Source: Casp-actino8 sp964614655 (GTDB taxonomy: Bacteria; Actinomycetota; Acidimicrobiia; Acidimicrobiales; Ilumatobacteraceae). Taken from it: a DNA stretch of 64,000 bases. The notes below the pieces were generated by a model. The model was given only the letters and a program-made list of their open reading frames with translations, did no database searches and was not told the DNA's origin. Below are positions 1 to 7,666 of the stretch, one piece after another. The stretch covers positions 1-64,000 of the forward strand of contig CAZTPF010000003.1 of NCBI GenBank assembly GCA_964614655.1. Direction: 5' to 3'. The translations under genes and the position numbers were made by a program. Position 1 is the stretch's first letter. Each line of letters begins with the position of its first letter.

Positions 1-1
1 T

Positions 2-55
2 CGTGAGGGTGGTCGTACCGTTGGTGCGGGCCGAGTCACCAAGATCCTGAAGTGA
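2..55 (+). CDS. tuf: elongation factor Tu, C-terminal end (partial)
   Basis: Only the last 17 codons and the TGA are in the window. The peptide REGGRTVGAGRVTKILK is the usual C-terminus of bacterial EF-Tu domain 3, the GTPase that delivers aminoacyl-tRNA to the ribosome. The position 12 nt before rpsJ matches the str/S10 order (fusA-tuf-rpsJ) and suggests co-transcription. The rest of the gene lies upstream of the window. Confidence 0.9.
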   Translation, partial: REGGRTVGAGRVTKILK

Positions 56-67
56 GTCGGTGACCTC

Positions 68-382
68 ATGGCTCAAATCATCCGTATCCGCCTGAAGGCG
101 TTCGATCACGAGATCATCGACCAGTCGACGCGCAAGATCGTCGAGACGGTGGCTCGTACCAACGCCACAGTGCGTGGACCCATTCCGCTGCCGACCGACA
201 AGCACCGCTACACGGTCATCCGCGGACCGCACATCGACAAGGACTCGCGAGAGCACTTCGAGATGCGCATCCACAAGCGTCTCATCGACATCGTCGACCC
301 GAAGCAGCAGACCATCGACAGCCTCCAGCGCATCGATCTGCCGGCTGGTGTCGAGGTCGAGATCAAGGTGCAGGCCGGCTGA
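68..382 (+). CDS. rpsJ: 30S ribosomal protein S10
   Basis: 104 residues, the normal length for S10 (about 102). It starts MAQIIRIRLKAFDHEIID and contains the conserved loop stretch TVIRGPHIDKDSREHFE, followed by IHKRLIDI. S10 sits in the head of the 30S subunit and, as NusE, also takes part in transcription antitermination with NusB. It follows tuf by 12 nt and is closed by a hairpin about 25 nt downstream. Unusually it is not followed by rplC: a protease and a hydrolase gene come first, so the S10 operon is split here. Confidence 0.97.
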   Translation: MAQIIRIRLKAFDHEIIDQSTRKIVETVARTNATVRGPIPLPTDKHRYTVIRGPHIDKDSREHFEMRIHKRLIDIVDPKQQTIDSLQRIDLPAGVEVEIKVQAG

Positions 383-407
383 TCGCCGATCGCATCGAAG
401 CACTCGT

Positions 408-433
408 ACGAAGGGGCCTGCGGGCCCCTTCGT
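408..433 (+). terminator. hairpin terminator after rpsJ
   Basis: An 11-bp perfect stem (ACGAAGGGGCC pairing with GGCCCCTTCGT) closes a 4-nt TGCG loop. There is no U-run afterwards, as is common in high-GC actinobacteria. It probably ends the tuf-rpsJ transcript before the htrA-like gene. Confidence 0.75.
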
Positions 434-515
434 CGCGTCCGGGCCCGAATTCTCACCGACTTCTCACCGTCTCCGCGTCCCCTCCAAGGCCGTCTCGCGG
501 TAGACAATTCATGTG

Positions 516-1694
516 ATGGATCAGCTCCCCCCGCCCCCTGCTGGTGAGCCGTTCCCGGCTCCCGTTCCCGAACCCGAACCCGTGGCCGCTCGACGCCGTC
601 GGTGGCCAAAGGTTCTCGTCGTGCTCGCCGTCGCCGCCACCTTGGGTGGTTTCGCGGGTGCTCAGATCGCGACCGAGATGAATCGGGAGTCCGACGACGT
701 GACGACGGACGCGATCCCCGACACGGTGCGACCCTCGTCCCAACCAGTCCTCACGGCCGTGCCCGGCCTCGACGTTCCGCCGGTGGTCGACGTCGCCGGT
801 GTGGTGGAGCGCATCAGTCCGAGCGTCGTCACCGTGGTGGCGTCAAGCGACGGCAACGTCGGGTCGGGTCGCTCGACCGGTACCGGAGTGGTGATCACGT
901 CCGATGGCGAGATCCTGACCAACTCGCACGTGGTCGAGGGTTCCGACGACGTGCGAGTTCTCTTCGGTGACACCATCGATCCGATCCCGGCCGTCGTTCT
1001 GGCCGCCGATCCCGGCAACGATTTGGCTCTGTTGAAGATCGATCTCGGCGGTCTGGTGCCGGCCGTGTTCGCCGACCCCGAGTCGATTGCGATCGGCGAC
1101 GAGGTGGTGGCGGTCGGATTCGCCCTCGATCTGGACGGTGGCCCCACCGTCACCCGCGGCATCGTGTCGGCGCTCAACCGGACGATCGCCAATTCCGACG
1201 GTGCCCTCGACGGACTCATCCAGACCGACGCCGCGATCTCATCGGGTAACTCGGGTGGTCCACTCCTCAATGCCAACGGCGAGGTGATCGGCATCAACAC
1301 GGCGGTGTTCCAGAGTTCGTTCAACACGGCGGCCAACAACGTGGGCTTCGCGATCTCGGTCGACGAAGCGCTGCCGGTCATCGAGACCTTGCGGAGCCTG
1401 GCCGACGGCGAGACCCGCGTCGAGGGATACCTCGGAGTCGGACTGCAGGATCGCAACGACGGTGGTCGTGGTGCGGTGATCACCGATGTGGGTCCCGGCT
1501 CTCCGGCCTTCCGGGCCGGTATCGAGGCCGGCGACATCGTCGTCGACGTCGACGGAACACCCATCGACGGACAGGGTGCGTTGATCGCCGCCATTCGCGA
1601 TCGTTCACCGGGTGACACCGTCGAGATCGACGTCTTGCGCGGCGGCTCGCGCCTCACCCTGACCGCCACCCTCACCGACCGCCCCGCCAACTGA
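516..1694 (+). CDS. HtrA/DegP-family trypsin-like serine protease with one PDZ domain
   Basis: About 392 residues. Layout (counting from the GTG three bases upstream): proline-rich cytoplasmic start 1-25, RRRR then a membrane segment about 33-55, linker, S1C protease domain about 93-290, one PDZ domain about 303-390. The catalytic triad is intact: His139 in TNSHVV, Asp170 in DPGNDLALL and Ser247 in GNSGGP. This is a membrane-anchored envelope quality-control protease of the mycobacterial PepD/HtrA type. Start choice: GACAAT at 503-508 lies 7 nt before ATG 516, suggesting a leaderless transcript; GTG 513 is the alternative. It sits between rpsJ and rplC, where ribosomal genes are normally contiguous. 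Confidence 0.9.
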   Translation: MDQLPPPPAGEPFPAPVPEPEPVAARRRRWPKVLVVLAVAATLGGFAGAQIATEMNRESDDVTTDAIPDTVRPSSQPVLTAVPGLDVPPVVDVAGVVERISPSVVTVVASSDGNVGSGRSTGTGVVITSDGEILTNSHVVEGSDDVRVLFGDTIDPIPAVVLAADPGNDLALLKIDLGGLVPAVFADPESIAIGDEVVAVGFALDLDGGPTVTRGIVSALNRTIANSDGALDGLIQTDAAISSGNSGGPLLNANGEVIGINTAVFQSSFNTAANNVGFAISVDEALPVIETLRSLADGETRVEGYLGVGLQDRNDGGRGAVITDVGPGSPAFRAGIEAGDIVVDVDGTPIDGQGALIAAIRDRSPGDTVEIDVLRGGSRLTLTATLTDRPAN

Positions 1695-1700
1695 CCCCCC

Positions 1701-1759
1701 TTGGTGATTCTGGCGGCAAAATCGTCACGAGTTTCGCGGGATTTTGCCGCCAGAACGAC
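1701..1759 (+). repeat. 59-bp imperfect palindromic element, copy 1
   Basis: A 15-bp perfect inverted repeat (TTCTGGCGGCAAAAT at 1708-1722, complement at 1741-1755) with an 18-nt centre. The whole 59-bp unit recurs in opposite orientation at 3025-3083: 51 of 59 positions match, with the outer 18 and 15 bases identical and all differences in the central 26. The two copies bracket the hydrolase gene. It could act as a REP-like element, a terminator hairpin or a MITE remnant; the sequence alone does not decide. Confidence 0.85.
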
Positions 1760-1776
1760 AGCAGTCGGGTGCTGAC

Positions 1777-1782
1777 TAGGGT
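1777..1782 (+). promoter_or_regulatory. -10 element for the hydrolase gene (leaderless)
   Basis: TAGGGT ends 6 nt before ATG 1789, so transcription would begin at or next to the start codon. No Shine-Dalgarno sequence is present. Confidence 0.5.
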
Positions 1783-1788
1783 TCGCCC

Positions 1789-2997
1789 ATGAGCGACACG
1801 CCGTTTCTCGATGCGCATCTCGGGGGTCGTCGGCCCTTCGGCCTGAACTACTGGCCGCTTCCGGAGGATGATCCGGGCGTCGAGATCCCGCGCGAGTCGA
1901 TCCGCTTGATCTCGCCCGATGGTGCGCTCGTGCGCGGAATCCTTTGGACGCCACCGAACGGAAAGCCGTGGAAGACCGCAGTCATTCTGTCGCACCCGCG
2001 CGGTGACTTCAGTGTGCACTATGCATGTCCACTTCTTGCTGCGGCCGGATATGCAGTGCTCGGATTCGGCACTCGCTACATGAACAACGACACCGACTGT
2101 CTGCACGAAGCTTGTACGGTCGATGTCGAGACCGTGTATCACGAAATGAAGCGACGCGGCGCCGAGGCGGTGGTGCTGCTCGGCAACTCGGGTGGTGGGT
2201 CGCTCATGGCTCTGGCTCATGCCGAGCGCGGCATCGGCGACGGGTGGATCGGCATGGCGGCACACCCCGGAGAAGGTGTGTTCATGCTGCAGGTGATCGA
2301 TCCGAGTGTGGCCGACGAGGGCGATCCGTTCTCCACCGTCCCCGAACTCGACATGTACGACCCCGACAACGGATGGCGCCCGTGGCCCGAACCGTGCGAG
2401 TACGACAAGGAGTGGTTGGCGCGCTACCGCGCGGCTCAGGTCGAGCGGGTCGCCCGTATCGACGCCATCGCCAAGGCCAGCATCGCCGAGTCGACCGATG
2501 CCCTCAGCCGTTTGCGCGGTGTGGACTCGTCGTCCGATCCTCGCGGGTGGCGTGAATTGCGTCGGCGTGGCGTGTTCACCAAGTACCTCACGATCTACCG
2601 AACTCTCGCCGATCCGGCCTATCTCGATCTGTCGATCGATCCCGACGAGAGGCCGATGGGTTCGTTGTTCGCCTTTCCCGATCCCTTCGACGCGAACTAC
2701 GGCCGCGGCGGGCTGGCCCGCACCATGACGGCACGCGGCTGGCTCAGCACCTGGAGTGGTCTGTCGAGTCACGCCAAGTTGGCCGACACCATGCCCCAGG
2801 TGAAAGTGCCGACGATCCTGGTCCATCCCACGGCCGATACCGAGATCAGGGTGTGGCAGGCCAAGGAGATCGTCGACAACAGCGGTGCGGCCGACAAGAC
2901 GTACATCGAGATGAAAGGTGCGCCGCACTATTTGGAGGGGCATCGTCGGGAGGCCCTGGCCCACGTGGCCGACTGGCTCGCCAAGCGTTTCCCCTGA
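1789..2997 (+). CDS. alpha/beta hydrolase, substrate unknown
   Basis: 402 residues, no signal peptide or membrane segment, so probably cytoplasmic. The fold is recognisable: AVILSHPRGDFSVHY holds the oxyanion-hole strand and loop, GNSGGG (132-137) is the nucleophile elbow with Ser134, and near the C-terminus HPTADTEIR (Asp350) and GAPHYLEGH (His380) supply the acid and histidine. The central 180 residues, rich in Tyr and Trp, probably form a cap. Related proteins are annotated as esterases or dienelactone-hydrolase-like enzymes; I cannot name the substrate. It is a single-gene unit with its own leaderless promoter, flanked on both sides by inverted copies of the 59-bp palindrome, and lies inside what is usually an uninterrupted ribosomal operon. 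Confidence 0.8.
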   Translation: MSDTPFLDAHLGGRRPFGLNYWPLPEDDPGVEIPRESIRLISPDGALVRGILWTPPNGKPWKTAVILSHPRGDFSVHYACPLLAAAGYAVLGFGTRYMNNDTDCLHEACTVDVETVYHEMKRRGAEAVVLLGNSGGGSLMALAHAERGIGDGWIGMAAHPGEGVFMLQVIDPSVADEGDPFSTVPELDMYDPDNGWRPWPEPCEYDKEWLARYRAAQVERVARIDAIAKASIAESTDALSRLRGVDSSSDPRGWRELRRRGVFTKYLTIYRTLADPAYLDLSIDPDERPMGSLFAFPDPFDANYGRGGLARTMTARGWLSTWSGLSSHAKLADTMPQVKVPTILVHPTADTEIRVWQAKEIVDNSGAADKTYIEMKGAPHYLEGHRREALAHVADWLAKRFP

Positions 2998-3024
2998 CCT
3001 GAGGCACCGCGGACCCACGACGTC

Positions 3025-3083
3025 GTCGTTCTGGCGGCATATTTCCGCGAAAGACCTGACGAATCTGCCGCCAGAATCACCAA
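3025..3083 (-). repeat. 59-bp imperfect palindromic element, copy 2 (inverted)
   Basis: Reverse-complement copy of 1701-1759. Its own perfect inner arms are 11 bp (3029-3039 and 3066-3076). It lies 27 nt after the hydrolase stop codon. Together the two copies give the hydrolase locus inverted terminal repeats about 1.38 kb apart. Confidence 0.85.
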
Positions 3084-3413
3084 AGGTATCGAACGTGTGT
3101 TCGATCGAGTGCGGGGTGTTGCGTCGGCGCGATGGGTGACAGTCAAGTCGCGGCCGGGCGGGATCCGGCGTCCGACCAGGTTGGGGAGGGGGTGGGCCAG
3201 CGGTAGCGTCTACTACTCGTGTCTTTCGGGCATCGTCCCGGAAACAAGAACTGACGTCCGTGTGAGCCCGGCCCGCCGGGGACCACATGGCAACAACCGA
3301 ACTCGGTGCTCCGCTGGTCTCGACCTGCGGAGCATCTGCGTGAATGGCAACCGCCACTCACCACAGTCAACTCAGCGCCAGGAACTCCTGGTCACAGATG
3401 AAGAGGCTGCCTC
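3084..3413 (+). other. non-coding leader region upstream of rplC
   Basis: About 330 nt without a convincing gene. Short ORFs here have no family signature. The stretch holds a candidate promoter at 3181-3209 and a long untranslated leader of about 200 nt before rplC. A purine-rich GAAGAGG lies about 7 nt before the rplC ATG. I do not recognise a known ribosomal-protein leader motif (for example L4 or S10-leader), although autoregulation of the long leader is possible. Confidence 0.6.
3181..3209 (+). promoter_or_regulatory. candidate promoter of the rplC operon
   Basis: TTGGGG (3181-3186), 17-nt spacer, TAGCGT (3204-3209). The spacing is ideal and the -10 resembles the TAGCNT boxes found before other genes in this window. 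It is needed because the rpsJ transcript appears to end at 433. Confidence 0.4.
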
Positions 3414-4052
3414 ATGGCAAAAACAGCGATCGTCGGCGAAAAGGTCGGCATGACACAAGTGTGGGCCGATGACAATCGGATCGTCCCCGTCACCGTGTTG
3501 CGCGTCGAACCCGCTCGCATCGTTCAAGTGAAGACGTCCGACAGCGACGGCTACAGCGCGTTGCAGGTCACCTACGGCCGCAAGGACGCGAAGAAGTTGA
3601 CCAAGCCCGAAGCCGGTCACTTCGAAAAGGCCGGCGTCGACGCCGGACGCCGTCTCGTCGAGTTGCGTCTCGACTCGGTCGACGGTTTCGAAGTCGGCCA
3701 GGAGATCGCCGTCGACGTTCTCGAAAAGGGACAGAAGGTCGACGTGACCGCCGTCAGCCGCGGTAAGGGTTTCGCCGGTGGCATGAAGCGCCACAACTTC
3801 GGCGGCCAGGGCGCGAGCCACGGTAACCACAAGCACCACCGTGCACCGGGCTCGATCGGTTCGTGCTCGTTCCCCGGTCGTGTGTTCAAGGGTCTGCGCA
3901 TGGCCGGACACATGGGTCATGAGCAAGTCACGACGCTCAATCTGGAAGTCGTCGAGGCCGATCCCGAGCGCGGTTTGTTGTTGGTGAAGGGCTCGGTGCC
4001 GGGTCCGAACGGTGGCGTCGTGATCGTCCGCAACGCCGTGAAGGGAAAGTGA
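3414..4052 (+). CDS. rplC: 50S ribosomal protein L3
   Basis: 212 residues, typical for L3. It starts MAKTAIVGEKVGMTQVW and carries the L3 signature around GASHGNHKHHRAPGSIG, the extension that reaches toward the peptidyl transferase centre. L3 binds 23S rRNA early in 50S assembly. It is the first gene of the long rplC-to-rplQ ribosomal run, separated from rpsJ by 3 kb. GAAGAGG upstream of ATG 3414 is a plausible ribosome binding site. Confidence 0.97.
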   Translation: MAKTAIVGEKVGMTQVWADDNRIVPVTVLRVEPARIVQVKTSDSDGYSALQVTYGRKDAKKLTKPEAGHFEKAGVDAGRRLVELRLDSVDGFEVGQEIAVDVLEKGQKVDVTAVSRGKGFAGGMKRHNFGGQGASHGNHKHHRAPGSIGSCSFPGRVFKGLRMAGHMGHEQVTTLNLEVVEADPERGLLLVKGSVPGPNGGVVIVRNAVKGK

Positions 4053-4056
4053 AGCC

Positions 4057-4680
4057 ATGCCGTCGGTGACACTCAAGAACCAGGCCGGCAAGGACGTCGG
4101 CAACCTCTCGCTCAGCGACGACGATTTCGGTCGTCAGCCGAACGTGCCGGTGATGCACCAGGTGGTCACGGCTCAGCTCGCCCACCGTCGTGCCGGAACC
4201 CAGAGCACGAAGACCCGCGCCGAGGTCTCGGGTGGTGGCAAGAAGCCCTTCAAGCAGAAGGGCACCGGTAACGCCCGTCAGGGATCGATCCGCGCTCCGC
4301 ACTTCTCCGGTGGTGGTGTCGCTCTCGGCCCGAAGCCCCGCTCCTACTCGCAGAAGACGCCGAAGCGCATGGTGAAGCTCGCCCTGCAGTCGGCTCTGTC
4401 CGATCGCGCGAACGAGGGCAAGGTGGTCGTCGTCAACGCCTGGAACTTCGACACGCCGAAGACCTCCGACGCCAAGTCGGCGCTCGCCGCCCTCGGCGTG
4501 TCGGGCAAGGTGCTCATCGTCGTCAAGCGCAGCGAGATCAACACGATCCGCAGCTTCCGCAATCTCGAAGACGTTCAGCTGATCGAAGTGGGCGAACTCA
4601 ACGCCTACGACGTTCTCTGCAACGACTTCATCGTGTTCAGCCAGGCCTCGTTGCCCGGCAACGAAAAGGACGGCCAGTGA
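4057..4680 (+). CDS. rplD: 50S ribosomal protein L4
   Basis: 207 residues. The exit-tunnel loop KQKGTGNARQGSIRAPHFSGGG is clear near residues 68-90, followed by a globular Rossmann-like domain ending at the usual length. L4 lines the nascent peptide tunnel with L22 and is also a regulator of the S10 operon in some bacteria. It begins 4 nt after rplC, and its TGA overlaps the rplW start (TGATG). Confidence 0.97.
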   Translation: MPSVTLKNQAGKDVGNLSLSDDDFGRQPNVPVMHQVVTAQLAHRRAGTQSTKTRAEVSGGGKKPFKQKGTGNARQGSIRAPHFSGGGVALGPKPRSYSQKTPKRMVKLALQSALSDRANEGKVVVVNAWNFDTPKTSDAKSALAALGVSGKVLIVVKRSEINTIRSFRNLEDVQLIEVGELNAYDVLCNDFIVFSQASLPGNEKDGQ

Positions 4681-4973
4681 TGAAGGACCCCCGCGACATC
4701 ATCATCGCTCCCGTGGTCTCCGAGAAGAGCTACGGACTCATCGAACAAGGCGTGTACACGTTCTTCGTGCACCCCGACGCGAGCAAGCCCGAGATCCACG
4801 ACGCCATCGAGGCGATCTGGGGAGTCAAGGTCGAGCGCGTCAACACTCTCAACCGTCGTGGCAAGCAGCAGCGCACGCGTGGGTCGAACCGAGTCGGTCG
4901 TCGTCCCGCCACCAAGCGCGCGATCGTCACCCTGGCCGCGGGCAGCGAAATTCCGCTGTTCGAGAACAACTGA
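4680..4973 (+). CDS. rplW: 50S ribosomal protein L23
   Basis: 97 residues from ATG 4680; a GTG one codon earlier is possible but less likely. MKDPRDIIIAPVVSEKSYGLIE is the typical L23 opening, and the FFVHPDASKPEIHDAIE part matches the ferredoxin-like core. L23 lies at the tunnel exit and docks SRP and trigger factor. The start overlaps the rplD stop by one base, a translational coupling arrangement. Confidence 0.96.
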   Translation: MKDPRDIIIAPVVSEKSYGLIEQGVYTFFVHPDASKPEIHDAIEAIWGVKVERVNTLNRRGKQQRTRGSNRVGRRPATKRAIVTLAAGSEIPLFENN

Positions 4974-4983
4974 GGCAGCAACC

Positions 4984-5820
4984 ATGGCTATTCGCAAGCG
5001 CAAGCCCACATCGGCCGGTCGCCGTTTCCAGACCAGCCACGACTTCTCGGAGATCACGAAGAAGTCGCCCGAGAAGACCCTTCTCGCCAAGAAGTCGAAG
5101 ACCGGAGGTCGCAACGCCTACGGCCGCAAGACCGCTCGTCACCGCGGTGGCGGTCACAAGCAGCAGTACCGCATGGTCGACTTCAAGCGGAACAAGGACG
5201 GCGTGTCGGCCAAGGTCGTCGCCATCGAATACGACCCGAACCGCACCTGTCGCATCGCTCTCCTGCACTATGCCGATGGCGAGAAGGCCTACATCTTGGC
5301 CCCCAAGGGACTCAACGTGGGAGACCACGTCTCGAGCGGGCCGAAGGCCGACATCAAGCCGGGCTGTGCACTGCCCATGCGCTACATCCCGGTCGGAACC
5401 GTGATCCACAACGTCGAGTTGCGTCCGGGTCAGGGCGGCAAGATGGGTCGCTCGGCCGGAATCGGCGTGCAGCTCGTGGCCAAGGAAGGCGAGTACGCCA
5501 CGCTGCGTCTGCCCTCCACCGAAATGCGTCGTGTTCTCATCGACTGTCGCGCCACGGTGGGCGAAGTCGGCAACTCCGAGCACGAACTCGTGAAGATCGG
5601 CAAGGCCGGCCGTAATCGTTGGAAGGGTGTGCGTCCGCAGACCCGTGGTGTGGCCATGAACCCGGTCGATCACCCGCTCGGTGGTGGTGAAGGCAAGACC
5701 TCGGGTGGACGTCCGGCCGTGTCGCCGTGGGGCAAGCCCGAGAGCCGTACCCGCAACACCAACAAGTCGTCGCAGAAGTTGATCGTTCGTCGTCGTCGTA
5801 CGGCCAAGGGCCGTCGGTAG
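4984..5820 (+). CDS. rplB: 50S ribosomal protein L2
   Basis: 278 residues from ATG 4984 (MAIRKRKPTSAGRR); the open frame extends further upstream into rplW, but L2 proteins start here. The C-terminal signature reads AMNPVDHPLGGGEG: the functionally important first His is kept, while the second His of the usual HPHGGGEG is Leu. L2 organises the subunit interface and the peptidyl transferase region. It lies 10 nt after rplW and precedes rpsS by 9 nt. Confidence 0.97.
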   Translation: MAIRKRKPTSAGRRFQTSHDFSEITKKSPEKTLLAKKSKTGGRNAYGRKTARHRGGGHKQQYRMVDFKRNKDGVSAKVVAIEYDPNRTCRIALLHYADGEKAYILAPKGLNVGDHVSSGPKADIKPGCALPMRYIPVGTVIHNVELRPGQGGKMGRSAGIGVQLVAKEGEYATLRLPSTEMRRVLIDCRATVGEVGNSEHELVKIGKAGRNRWKGVRPQTRGVAMNPVDHPLGGGEGKTSGGRPAVSPWGKPESRTRNTNKSSQKLIVRRRRTAKGRR

Positions 5821-5829
5821 GAGTAGAAG

Positions 5830-6114
5830 ATGTCACGCAGTCTCAAGAAGGGCCCCTTCATCGACGATCACCTTCTCAAGAAGGTCGACGTCCTCAATCA
5901 GGCCAACGAGAAGAAGGTCATCAAGACCTGGAGCCGTCGTTCGACGATCATCCCCGACATGGTCGGCCACACGATCGCCGTTCACGACGGTCGCAAGCAC
6001 GTTCCGGTGTACATCACCGAATCGATGGTCGGACACAAGCTCGGCGAGTTCTCGCCGACCCGCACCTTCAAGTACCACGCCGGACAAGAGAAGAACGCGA
6101 AGGGTAAGAAGTAA
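5830..6114 (+). CDS. rpsS: 30S ribosomal protein S19
   Basis: 94 residues, normal for S19. It starts MSRSLKKGPFIDDHLLKKV and has the conserved WSRRSTIIPDMVGHTIAVHDGRK region split around residues 35-60. S19 forms a complex with S13 in the 30S head. The TAA overlaps the rplV ATG (TAATG). Confidence 0.97.
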   Translation: MSRSLKKGPFIDDHLLKKVDVLNQANEKKVIKTWSRRSTIIPDMVGHTIAVHDGRKHVPVYITESMVGHKLGEFSPTRTFKYHAGQEKNAKGKK

Positions 6115-6785
6115 TGACCGGTCCCAAGTTGAACGAACGCGACTTCGTGCGCGGTGAGCGCACCGGTACGCGTGCGAGCGCCCGGGCGATCCGTATGTCG
6201 GCCTCGAAGGCCCGCGTGGTCCTCGACCTCGTTCGCGGCCTCGATGTCGTGAGCGCCGATCAGGTTCTGCAGTTCACCGAGCGCGAAGCCGCTCGAGTGA
6301 TCCGCAAGGTCCTGGCCTCGGCCGTGGCCAACGCCGTGAACAACGACAATGCCGACGCCGAGTCGCTCTACGTACGGGCCTGTTTCGCCGACGAGGGCCC
6401 GACAATGCGTCGCTTCAAGCCCCGTGCTCGTGGTCGGGCGACGCGCATCAACAAGCGCACCTGCCACATCACGATCGTGGTCGACACCCTCGACGACGAC
6501 ACCTTGAAGATCGTCCAGGCTCGCCGCGAGCGCGCCGTGGCCGGTCGCCGTGCCGCCCGTGGCGGCGGTGTCGCCGATCGTCGTGCTCGCGTGGCCAAGA
6601 GCCGCCAGAAGTTCGCCGGGACGAAGGGCGACGAGACGTCGTCCGACGAGGCAGTTGTCGACGAAGCAGTCGTCGACGAAGCAGCTGTCGAGGAGACGAT
6701 CGTCGACGAAACGGCGACCGACGCCGTCGAGTCGACCGAAACAGTCGACGACGCCGCAGCGGACGCAACCGAGGAGAAGAACTGA
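6114..6785 (+). CDS. rplV: 50S ribosomal protein L22 with long charged C-terminal extension
   Basis: 223 residues, against about 110-130 in most bacteria. Residues 20-125 are the normal L22 fold, ending CHITIVV, whose beta-hairpin lines the exit tunnel. After that come a basic stretch (about 135-167) and then an acidic tail (about 170-223) rich in Asp, Glu and Val with repeated VVDEA units. The tail is encoded by 15-bp tandem repeats at 6645-6719. The start overlaps the rpsS stop and the stop overlaps the rpsC start, so all three are translationally coupled. The extension probably protrudes from the ribosome surface. Confidence 0.95.
   Translation: MTGPKLNERDFVRGERTGTRASARAIRMSASKARVVLDLVRGLDVVSADQVLQFTEREAARVIRKVLASAVANAVNNDNADAESLYVRACFADEGPTMRRFKPRARGRATRINKRTCHITIVVDTLDDDTLKIVQARRERAVAGRRAARGGGVADRRARVAKSRQKFAGTKGDETSSDEAVVDEAVVDEAAVEETIVDETATDAVESTETVDDAAADATEEKN
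6645..6719 (+). repeat. five 15-bp in-frame tandem units in rplV
   Basis: Units start at 6645, 6660, 6675, 6690 and 6705; the first three are close copies of GACGAAGCAGTCGTC and the last two are diverged. They encode D-E-A-V-V type pentapeptides in the acidic tail of L22. Such arrays can change copy number by slippage without breaking the frame. Confidence 0.8.
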
Positions 6786-7663
6786 TGGGTCAGAAGATCA
6801 ATCCCTACGGCTTCCGCCTGGGCGTCACCACCGACTGGAAGAGCCGCTGGTTCAGCGAGCGCCAGTACAAGGAGTACCTCACCGAGGACTGGAAGATCCG
6901 CGACTACATCATGTCGACCCTCGGCGACGCGGCCATCAGCCGCATCGAAGTCGAGCGCAAGCGTGGCGAGACTCTGAAGGTCGACATCCACACCGCTCGT
7001 CCGGGCATCGTGATCGGTCGTAAGGGTGCGAAGGCCGACGAGATCCGCGCCGGCCTCACCAAGCTCACCGGCAACAACAAGGTGCAGCTCAACATCGTCG
7101 AGATCAAGTCCCCCGAACTCGACGCCGCGCTCATCGCCCAGGGTGTCGCCGATCAGCTGGTCGGCCGTATCGCCTTCCGTCGCGCCATGAAGCGTGCGGT
7201 GCAGAACGCGCAGAAGGCCGGTGCCCTCGGTATCCGCGTCCAGTGCTCGGGTCGTCTCGGCGGCGCCGAAATGAGCCGCACCGAGTGGTACCGCGAAGGC
7301 CGCGTGCCGTTGCACACTCTGCGTGCCGACATCGACTACGGCTTCCGCGAGGCCCGCACCTCGAGCGGCCGAGTCGGCGTGAAGGTCTGGATCTACCGCG
7401 GCGACATCCTTCCCTACAAGCCCCAGACCGACGACAAGATCGCTCGTGAAGCCGCCATGGCCGTCGGCGAGACGTCGGGCGCGGTGGGCAAGCGTGTCGT
7501 GTCGTCCGGTGGTCGTCGCAAGTCCGACGAGGCTGAAGTGGCCGCCGCCCCGCTGGTCAAGGAAGCCGATCCCGAGCTCGAGAAGTTGCTCGACGAGGAA
7601 GAAGAAATTGCCCGTCGCACTCATGAGGGCCACGAAGCCCCTCACTTCCGTGGAGAGGACTGA
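6785..7663 (+). CDS. rpsC: 30S ribosomal protein S3
   Basis: 292 residues, on the long side for S3 (about 210-275). It opens MGQKINPYGFRLGVTTDWKS; the KH domain GxxG is in VIGRKGAKADEI, and the C-terminal domain carries GRLGGAEMSRTEWYREGR. About 60 extra residues follow VWIYRGDI, ending in an acidic and His-rich tail. S3 forms part of the mRNA entry channel. ATG 6785 shares a base with the rplV stop. Confidence 0.97.
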   Translation: MGQKINPYGFRLGVTTDWKSRWFSERQYKEYLTEDWKIRDYIMSTLGDAAISRIEVERKRGETLKVDIHTARPGIVIGRKGAKADEIRAGLTKLTGNNKVQLNIVEIKSPELDAALIAQGVADQLVGRIAFRRAMKRAVQNAQKAGALGIRVQCSGRLGGAEMSRTEWYREGRVPLHTLRADIDYGFREARTSSGRVGVKVWIYRGDILPYKPQTDDKIAREAAMAVGETSGAVGKRVVSSGGRRKSDEAEVAAAPLVKEADPELEKLLDEEEEIARRTHEGHEAPHFRGED

Positions 7664-7666
7664 ACC

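Noticed and set aside
1672..3357. 561-codon minus-strand frame over the hydrolase and rplC leader
   Set aside because: It runs through both palindromes and the hydrolase gene, with no family signature; the hydrolase on the plus strand has an intact Ser/Asp/His set.
3084..3413. Known ribosomal-protein leader riboregulator upstream of rplC
   Set aside because: The leader is long enough, but I could not fold or match it to a described L4/S10-type leader by eye, so only a plain leader region is listed.
3097..3453. 118-codon plus-strand frame before rplC
   Set aside because: It overlaps the rplC start in another frame, is rich in Arg/Ser/Pro without any motif, and the region is better explained as promoter and leader.
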